A stretch of 46,886 nucleotides of DNA from Fluviicola sp. (GTDB lineage Bacteria; Bacteroidota; Bacteroidia; Flavobacteriales_D; Crocinitomicaceae), in assembly GCA_002734065.2 (NCBI GenBank), contig NVXU02000032.1, positions 1-46,886 on the forward strand, read 5' to 3'. Below are positions 41,655 to 46,886 of the stretch, piece by piece (position 1 is the first letter of the stretch; every line of letters starts with the position of its first letter). The notes under the pieces were generated by a model that saw only the letters and a program-made list of their open reading frames with translations, did not search any database and was not told where the DNA came from. The position numbers were made by a program, and so were the translations under genes.

Positions 41655-42455
41655 TTAGAACCTCATCACTCTCTCAAACAGTTCGGAATGTGTCAGGGTA
41701 GGTTTCTCTTCGAAAATTCCATATAGTGTAGAGCCGCTTCCTGTCATTGAAGCATAGATTGATCCTTCTTGGTACAACTCATTTTTTATAGCGAGTAATT
41801 GAGGATGTTTTTCAAAGGCAGAACTCTCAAAACTATTCTGCAAATCATTCTTCCAAGCTGAAATTGGTGCTCGCAAAATATCCTTTATAGAATTTGCTCC
41901 GCTATACAGGTTAACGCCATCATAGGCTTCAGAAGTACCTATGTGAATGTTAGGATTGATTATTTTGAGATAATAACCCTCTAAATTCAATGCAATGAAT
42001 TGAAGAATTTCGCCTCTCCCCTGTGCTATTTGCGCAGAATTCTCGACAAAAAACGGGCAATCACTCCCTAATTCTCCAGCCAATTCTCTCATTCTTTCTG
42101 AAGAAAGTTGCAACGAAAACAAATCATTCAAAGCAAGTATAGTATAAGTCGCATCGGCAGAACCTCCACCCAAGCCAGCTCCCATCGGGATGTTTTTTAG
42201 AAGATGAATGTAAACATTTCCAAGGTCAAACTCTTTTTGCATCAAGTTAAATGCTTTTACGACGAGGTTATCTTCCGATTCTCCAGAAATAAGTAAACCG
42301 GTCTGGCGAAATGAAAATTCTTTCGAAGGCAGTATTTCCAAAACATCCGTTAAAGGGATCGGAATCATGCAGGTATCCAGTTCGTGAAAACCATCCTCTC
42401 GCTTTCTCAAGACATTCAATCCCAAATTTATCTTCGCCGGTGGAAACAATATCAT
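41655..42455 (-). CDS. ispE: 4-diphosphocytidyl-2-C-methyl-D-erythritol kinase
   Basis: The protein has 266 residues from the ATG at 42453-42455 (MILFPPAKINLGLNVLRKRE, the normal family start). The frame runs 16 codons further but without family residues. It is a GHMP kinase of the MEP isoprenoid pathway. PPAKINLGL, the Gly-rich loop PMGAGLGGGSADA, and MTGSGSTLYGIF are the three GHMP motifs. On the minus strand a TAACTTTG box (42459-42466) ends just 3 nt before the ATG, suggesting a very short or absent leader. It is divergent from accA. Confidence 0.93.
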   Translation of the reverse strand: MILFPPAKINLGLNVLRKREDGFHELDTCMIPIPLTDVLEILPSKEFSFRQTGLLISGESEDNLVVKAFNLMQKEFDLGNVYIHLLKNIPMGAGLGGGSADATYTILALNDLFSLQLSSERMRELAGELGSDCPFFVENSAQIAQGRGEILQFIALNLEGYYLKIINPNIHIGTSEAYDGVNLYSGANSIKDILRAPISAWKNDLQNSFESSAFEKHPQLLAIKNELYQEGSIYASMTGSGSTLYGIFEEKPTLTHSELFERVMRF

Positions 42456-42517
42456 ACGCAAAGTTATAATTAGTAAACAATTTTTGTAACTTTCGCCCAT
42501 CAAATTTAGACAGAAAA

Positions 42518-43471
42518 ATGGCTACATATTTAGATTTTGAAGAACCTTTAAAGGAATTAGAAGATAAAATTACACAGATGAATGAAATCGGAGCAAAAAC
42601 CGATGTCGATATGTCTGATAAAATTGAAGAATTAGAAATCAAGTTGAAGACGAAAACGAAAGAAGTTTTCTCTGCGTTAACTCCTTGGCAAAGAGTGCAA
42701 TTGTCGCGTCATCCAGATCGTCCTTATACATTGGCGTATATTGAAGCAATCACTGAAGGAAACTTCCAAGAATTGCACGGCGACAGAAATGTCAAAGACG
42801 ACAAGGCAATGGTTGGCGGATTTGGATTGCTAGATGGAGAAACAGTTATGTTTGTCGGCCAGCAAAAAGGGGTAAACACAAAAATGCGCCAATACCGCAA
42901 CTTCGGAATGCCTAATCCTGAAGGTTACAGAAAAGCATTGCGTTTGATGAAATTAGCCGAGAAATTTGGCAAACCAATCGTAACGTTGATTGATACTCCT
43001 GGAGCATTTCCTGGTTTAGAAGCAGAAGAACGTGGACAAGGCGAGGCAATTGCTCGAAACATCTACGAAATGATGCGTTTGACGGTTCCTGTGATTTGTA
43101 TTATCATCGGCGAAGGTGCATCTGGTGGTGCATTGGGAATTGGCGTTGGCGATAAAGTCAACATGATGGAAAACACATGGTATTCAGTTATTTCTCCAGA
43201 ATCTTGCTCTTCCATTCTTTGGAGAAGTTGGGAATTTAAAGAGAAAGCAGCCGAAGCATTGAAGTTGACTTCTACCGATATGAAAAAATTGGGAATCGTA
43301 GATTGCATTATCAAAGAGCCTGCAAACGGTGCGCATAGAAATCACGAAGAAGCTTACAAAGCGGTAAAACGGACGATTAAAAAGCAACTGAAAGAATTGA
43401 AAGACATTGACCCGAAAAAGAGAATCAACGCAAGAATTGATGCGTTTTCTAAAAGAGGGGTTTGGAAATAG
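42518..43471 (+). CDS. accA: Acetyl-CoA carboxylase carboxyltransferase subunit alpha
   Basis: The protein has 317 residues. It transfers carboxyl from biotin to acetyl-CoA in fatty acid synthesis, together with AccD. The start [18 protein letters not shown], the block [19 protein letters not shown], the catalytic-core [20 protein letters not shown] and the oxyanion-type [15 protein letters not shown] are family marks. The length is standard. It is divergent from ispE over a 62-bp gap. A ttagagc-type repeat stretch follows the stop. Confidence 0.96.
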   Translation: MATYLDFEEPLKELEDKITQMNEIGAKTDVDMSDKIEELEIKLKTKTKEVFSALTPWQRVQLSRHPDRPYTLAYIEAITEGNFQELHGDRNVKDDKAMVGGFGLLDGETVMFVGQQKGVNTKMRQYRNFGMPNPEGYRKALRLMKLAEKFGKPIVTLIDTPGAFPGLEAEERGQGEAIARNIYEMMRLTVPVICIIIGEGASGGALGIGVGDKVNMMENTWYSVISPESCSSILWRSWEFKEKAAEALKLTSTDMKKLGIVDCIIKEPANGAHRNHEEAYKAVKRTIKKQLKELKDIDPKKRINARIDAFSKRGVWK

Positions 43472-43910
43472 AAAGAGTATTAGAGCTTTAGATTCGCTAG
43501 CGCTGTTGGAGTGTTAGATTTTTCGACCGTATAACTTGCGTTAACACTTGTTTTTCAATCGCTTTCGCGTTTTCTTGCTTTTTGACTGTTCGACAGATTT
43601 ACTTTGAGAAAATTATTACTCGAGGTAAAAACGAAAATATTCCAAGAATCCCACTTTTACATTTTTTATTTAATATTCATTATTAGAACTTTCGATTCTA
43701 TTTTCGACTGTTCGACTACTTGACCGCTTCACTTCTCGACATATCTTTCTTCAAAAAAACGAATCACACGAAGCAAAAACGAAGTTCTATCAAAAATCTC
43801 AACTTTTTCATTCTTCATTTTTCATTTTTCAATCCCCCACTTAAAACTTTCTGTAAGTCATCAATCCCCTTCTCGTCAAAAAAACTATCTTAGACAAAAG
43901 AAACTGACTT
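43472..43910. other. 439-bp non-coding region after accA
   Basis: Just past the accA stop are ttagagc/tttagat-type octamer-like stretches (43478-43519). An 11-bp direct repeat gactgttcgac occurs at 43584-43594 and 43706-43716. A tract of tttttca repeats (43801-43832) is complementary in type to the gaaaaat tract at 19341-19364. No terminator, gene or RNA was recognised. The promoter of the reductase at 43911 should be at the right end. Confidence 0.5.
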
Positions 43911-45239
43911 ATGATAGTAATTATTGGCAACGGAATTTCTGGCGTGACTGCTGCAAGGCATATTCGTAAGAATAGCGATGAAGAAATAACCATTATCTCT
44001 GCAGAATCTAAATATTTTTTTTCTCGAACTGCCCTCATGTATGTCTATATGGGACACATGAAATTTGAGCATACACAACCTTACGAACCACATTTCTGGG
44101 AGAAGAATAGAATCAATCTTGTGCAAGACTTCGTGCTGAAAATAGATGCAGAAAATCATAAATTGGTCACGAAAAGCGGTCAAGACATCACTTACGATAA
44201 ATTAATTCTAGCAACAGGCTCTAAACCCAATAAATTTGGATGGAAAGGACAAGATGCTGATGGTGTGAGAGGAATGTACTCCAAACAGGACTTAGAATAC
44301 ATCGAAAGTTACTCCAAAGATTTAAAAACAGCCGTTATCATCGGCGGAGGACTCATTGGAATAGAAATGGCAGAAATGTTCTTGTCAAGAAATATTAATG
44401 TAGAATTCTTAATTAGAGAGGAGTGTTTTTGGAACGGTGTCTTACCCGATGCTGATTCACGGTTCATTATGCGTCACCTCGAAAAGCATCACGGGTTGAA
44501 CATGCGTTACAAAGATGAGCTGGACGAAATCCTCACGGATAGCAACGAAAAAGTTATTGCCATAAGAACTAAGAATGGTGAAGAAATAAAGTGTGAATTT
44601 GTTGGATTAACAGCAGGCGTTTCTCCAAATATTGAATTCGTTAAAGAAAGTGGCATCGATTGCCAACGTGGAATTATCATTAATCAGTATTTTGAGACCT
44701 CTGCGAAAGACGTTTATGCCATCGGTGATTGTGCACAATTCTCCGAACCTCTTTCTGGAAGAAGACCCATTGAGCAAGTTTGGTACACCGGAAAAATCAT
44801 GGGAGAACAATTGGCACAAACGCTAACCGGAAATAAAACGGCTTACAATCCTGGATATTGGTTCAATTCTGCAAAATTCATGGATATTGAGTACCAAACC
44901 TATGGAACTGTTCTCAATAAGTTGCAAGAAGGACAAGAAGAGTTCGTTTATGAACACCCAACTGAAGAAATTCTCTTGCATTTTGTCTTTGAGAAAGAAA
45001 GCCGAAAGTTTATTGGTATCAACAACTTTGGATTACGAATGAGGCATCCTGTTTTTAATAATTGGTTGCTCAACGAAGCGACAATTGACGAAGTGCTAAA
45101 AGACCTCAAAACAGCCAATTTTGACCCTGAATTTTACAGTAAATACGAGGATGAAATCGTTTCTCAATTCAATCAAAAATTTGGAACAACAATCACTGCC
45201 AACAAAACGAAATGGTGGCAACAATTAACCAAAGCATAA
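43911..45239 (+). CDS. FAD/NAD(P)-dependent oxidoreductase
   Basis: The protein has 442 residues, a two-dinucleotide-fold flavoprotein of the pyridine-nucleotide-disulfide type without the redox CxxxxC. FAD site: MIVIIGNGISGVTAARHIR (1-19). NAD site: TAVIIGGGLIGIEMAEMFL (about 140-160). Second FAD site: SAKDVYAIGDCAQF. A C-terminal domain of about 130 residues extends the protein. It looks closest to ferredoxin- or nitrite-reductase-type FAD subunits. The polyferredoxin gene starts 7 bp downstream, so it may feed NADH electrons to that membrane protein. Confidence 0.85.
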   Translation: MIVIIGNGISGVTAARHIRKNSDEEITIISAESKYFFSRTALMYVYMGHMKFEHTQPYEPHFWEKNRINLVQDFVLKIDAENHKLVTKSGQDITYDKLILATGSKPNKFGWKGQDADGVRGMYSKQDLEYIESYSKDLKTAVIIGGGLIGIEMAEMFLSRNINVEFLIREECFWNGVLPDADSRFIMRHLEKHHGLNMRYKDELDEILTDSNEKVIAIRTKNGEEIKCEFVGLTAGVSPNIEFVKESGIDCQRGIIINQYFETSAKDVYAIGDCAQFSEPLSGRRPIEQVWYTGKIMGEQLAQTLTGNKTAYNPGYWFNSAKFMDIEYQTYGTVLNKLQEGQEEFVYEHPTEEILLHFVFEKESRKFIGINNFGLRMRHPVFNNWLLNEATIDEVLKDLKTANFDPEFYSKYEDEIVSQFNQKFGTTITANKTKWWQQLTKA

Positions 45240-45246
45240 GAAAGAC

Positions 45247-46886
45247 ATGGAAACGAATCATTCAATTTCTGGAACGGAGACGCAAAAACTTTCTTTGCTC
45301 AACAAAATAGGCATCGGGCTTTTTGCCATCGGTGTTTTAGGTTTAATCGAAATTATTTCTGTGTCTGTTTTAGGCGGAACAAACTACAAAAACACGAAAG
45401 GTTTTGACAATTATATCTTAACTTCATTTGGAGCAATGCTCGCTGGTGCATTTCTCTTTACTTTAAGCAAAAAACATCTTTCTTTTCTCTCAATTTATGG
45501 AAAAAACACCAATATTGCACAAAAAATAGGTTTATCGGCAGGTGTTCTTGGTTTTGGAATTATTGTTGCCGCTTGGGTGGGAATAAAACTCGAATCAGCA
45601 ACATTATTCTTGTGGTTATCATTGGCCTTAATGGCAGTTGGAATTCTAACCTACACTTATGGATCCTATGCAGGTCATACCAAAGGAATTAAAAATAATC
45701 ACGTTTATTTCAATTCCATCAGTAGCCGTGGCATCCTTGGTTGGATTGCTGGGATGGCCCTAACGACTTTCTACATTCAAATTTATTGGTTCAGTGATTC
45801 TTTGGTAGAATTAATTCACCTGTTTGACCCCTTGTCTTATCTATTAAGAGGTAAAGCAGCCGATCAATGGTTTGTCTATGGTTCGATTTACACCTTTGTG
45901 ATTTTCTTTTTAGGAGTCAAATTCATCATCAAATATCGACACAATAAGTACCAGATTGTGAGAACAATCTCTGTGATTTTCTTTCAATTGATTTTCGCTT
46001 ATTTTTTGCCGTTTATTTTAGAATCCTTCAGTGGAGACAGCGGTTATTACGCAAAAGACTTGAAGAATGTTTGGCCACTTAATTACGGCTTTGTAGAATC
46101 TTATCAATTAAATGCAATGGCAAAGGATGGCTTTTCGGGAAGTTTCTTCTTTATGTGGGGAATCATTCTGTTTTTAGTCGTCACTCCTTTCTTAACCTAC
46201 CTCGTTGGTAAAAGATGGTATTGCTCTTGGGTTTGTGGTTGCGGTGGATTAGCAGAGACTGCCGGTGATAGTTTTAGACAATTATCTTCTAAAACAGAAG
46301 TTTCTTGGAAAATTGAACGATGGGTCATTCATTCTGTAATGGTTTTCGTTCTCATGATGACAATCGCAGCACTTTGGCCTTACTTTTCTGGCAAAGATTA
46401 CGAAATTGGCTTCTTGACAATTACACAGAAGGGATATTTCATTTGGACGATGGTTCTTTTGTTGGTTTCTGCAATTGCCTTGGTTTTTGCGGCTAGAAAA
46501 TTTAAAAAAAATGTGCTTTACATTGGTGTCGTCTTATTAGTTATTTTTGCAATTCTCCTAAGCTATGCTTATTATTCTGGAGACAAAGATGTTTTCTTAT
46601 TAAAAGGGAAAAGCATTAAAAAAGTGTATGGATTTTTCGTCGGAGCAGCATTTGCAGGAGTCATTGGAGTCGGCTTCTACCCTATTCTCGGAAACAGAGT
46701 TTGGTGTAGATTTGGTTGCCCAATGGCGGGATATATGGGCTTGTTTCAACGGTTCAAATCGCGTTTTAGAATCACAACCAATGGTTCTCAATGTATTTCT
46801 TGCGGCAATTGCTCCACGTATTGCGAGCAAGGAATTGATGTCAGAGCTTATGCGCAAAAAGGAGAAAACATCGTACGTGCAAGTTG
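45247..46886 (+). CDS. Membrane polyferredoxin, 4Fe-4S (NapH/CcoG/NosR-like), 3' end outside the window
   Basis: The gene is open to the right edge (546 complete codons). It starts with a cytoplasmic tail and about nine to eleven membrane helices. Cysteine motifs: CSWVCGC (Cys326, 330, 332), CRFGC (Cys487, 491), and a ferredoxin motif with Cys516, Cys519, Cys522 and Cys526 (CISCGNCSTYC). This is the layout of NapH/NosR/CcoG-type membrane iron-sulfur proteins, which pass electrons across or along the membrane. The ATG at 45247 lies 7 bp after the reductase stop. Its final acceptor is unknown because the rest of the operon is not visible. Confidence 0.82.
   Translation, partial: METNHSISGTETQKLSLLNKIGIGLFAIGVLGLIEIISVSVLGGTNYKNTKGFDNYILTSFGAMLAGAFLFTLSKKHLSFLSIYGKNTNIAQKIGLSAGVLGFGIIVAAWVGIKLESATLFLWLSLALMAVGILTYTYGSYAGHTKGIKNNHVYFNSISSRGILGWIAGMALTTFYIQIYWFSDSLVELIHLFDPLSYLLRGKAADQWFVYGSIYTFVIFFLGVKFIIKYRHNKYQIVRTISVIFFQLIFAYFLPFILESFSGDSGYYAKDLKNVWPLNYGFVESYQLNAMAKDGFSGSFFFMWGIILFLVVTPFLTYLVGKRWYCSWVCGCGGLAETAGDSFRQLSSKTEVSWKIERWVIHSVMVFVLMMTIAALWPYFSGKDYEIGFLTITQKGYFIWTMVLLLVSAIALVFAARKFKKNVLYIGVVLLVIFAILLSYAYYSGDKDVFLLKGKSIKKVYGFFVGAAFAGVIGVGFYPILGNRVWCRFGCPMAGYMGLFQRFKSRFRITTNGSQCISCGNCSTYCEQGIDVRAYAQKGENIVRAS

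Noticed and set aside
42268-42642. 124-codon minus-strand frame across the ispE and accA starts
   Set aside because: It overlaps both conserved genes and their shared promoter region.
1-46886. CRISPR array, prophage, transposon or defence island
   Set aside because: No regularly spaced identical repeats of 25-40 bp, no integrase, transposase, phage structural gene, restriction or toxin-antitoxin gene was recognised.
1-46886. tRNA or rRNA genes
   Set aside because: No T-arm GGTTCRANNCC with matching acceptor stem and no rRNA core sequence was noticed in the gaps; a covariance-model scan was not possible.

Overview
The window comes from the chromosome of an AT-rich Bacteroidota, most likely a flavobacterial lineage near Crocinitomicaceae/Cryomorphaceae. 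This rests on seven genes ending in type IX secretion (T9SS) type A sorting domains, several Bacteroidota-specific families (DUF4924, DUF5723, DUF4159, DUF4907, GEVED), Bacteroidota-type promoters (TTG, about 19-20 nt, TAnnTTTG) and weak Shine-Dalgarno signals. No tRNA, rRNA, CRISPR array, transposase or phage gene was seen.

Layout. 1-341 is the 3' end of a cut gene. 342-1015 is non-coding, with a long-armed inverted repeat and a decaying array of 21-bp units. 1016-4191 holds a TPR protein and a PorE-like TPR/propeller/OmpA envelope protein, closed by a 42-bp perfect palindrome. 4256-13486 is mixed housekeeping: a GlcD-type oxidase, an OmpH/Skp-like lipoprotein, a SiaC-like protein, a GlcNAc-kinase-like protein, a Ser/Thr kinase, Tag glycosylase and a PaaY-type gamma-carbonic anhydrase. 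13501-19248 (minus strand) is a purine catabolic operon: guaD, xdhA, xdhB, an Mpv17-like membrane protein, xdhC. It would take guanine through xanthine to urate. 19591-28206 has lgt, a CoA-type Nudix hydrolase, a DUF5723 protein preceded by a candidate small RNA, ndk, and pepT-holA-rsmE. 28404-39550 is rich in surface proteins: a DUF4159 protein, a sialidase-like BNR protein, a large repeat protein split by a C9 tract, and a tight run of one GEVED and three Kelch proteins plus a DUF4907 lipoprotein, all but the last carrying T9SS tails. 39557-46886 has a nitroreductase, creD, ispE, accA, and a FAD/NAD reductase followed by a membrane polyferredoxin that runs off the end.

The most unusual content is non-coding or repetitive. 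A palindrome resembling the 42-bp one lies inside the xdhC reading frame, like the protein-coding palindromic elements of Rickettsia. Intergenic spaces are mosaics of 7- and 8-bp repeats that carry stop triplets and often contain the stop codon of the preceding gene. A structured minus-strand RNA is predicted upstream of the DUF5723 gene. The C9 tract looks like a possible contingency locus. None of these was checked by computation; all come from reading the sequence.
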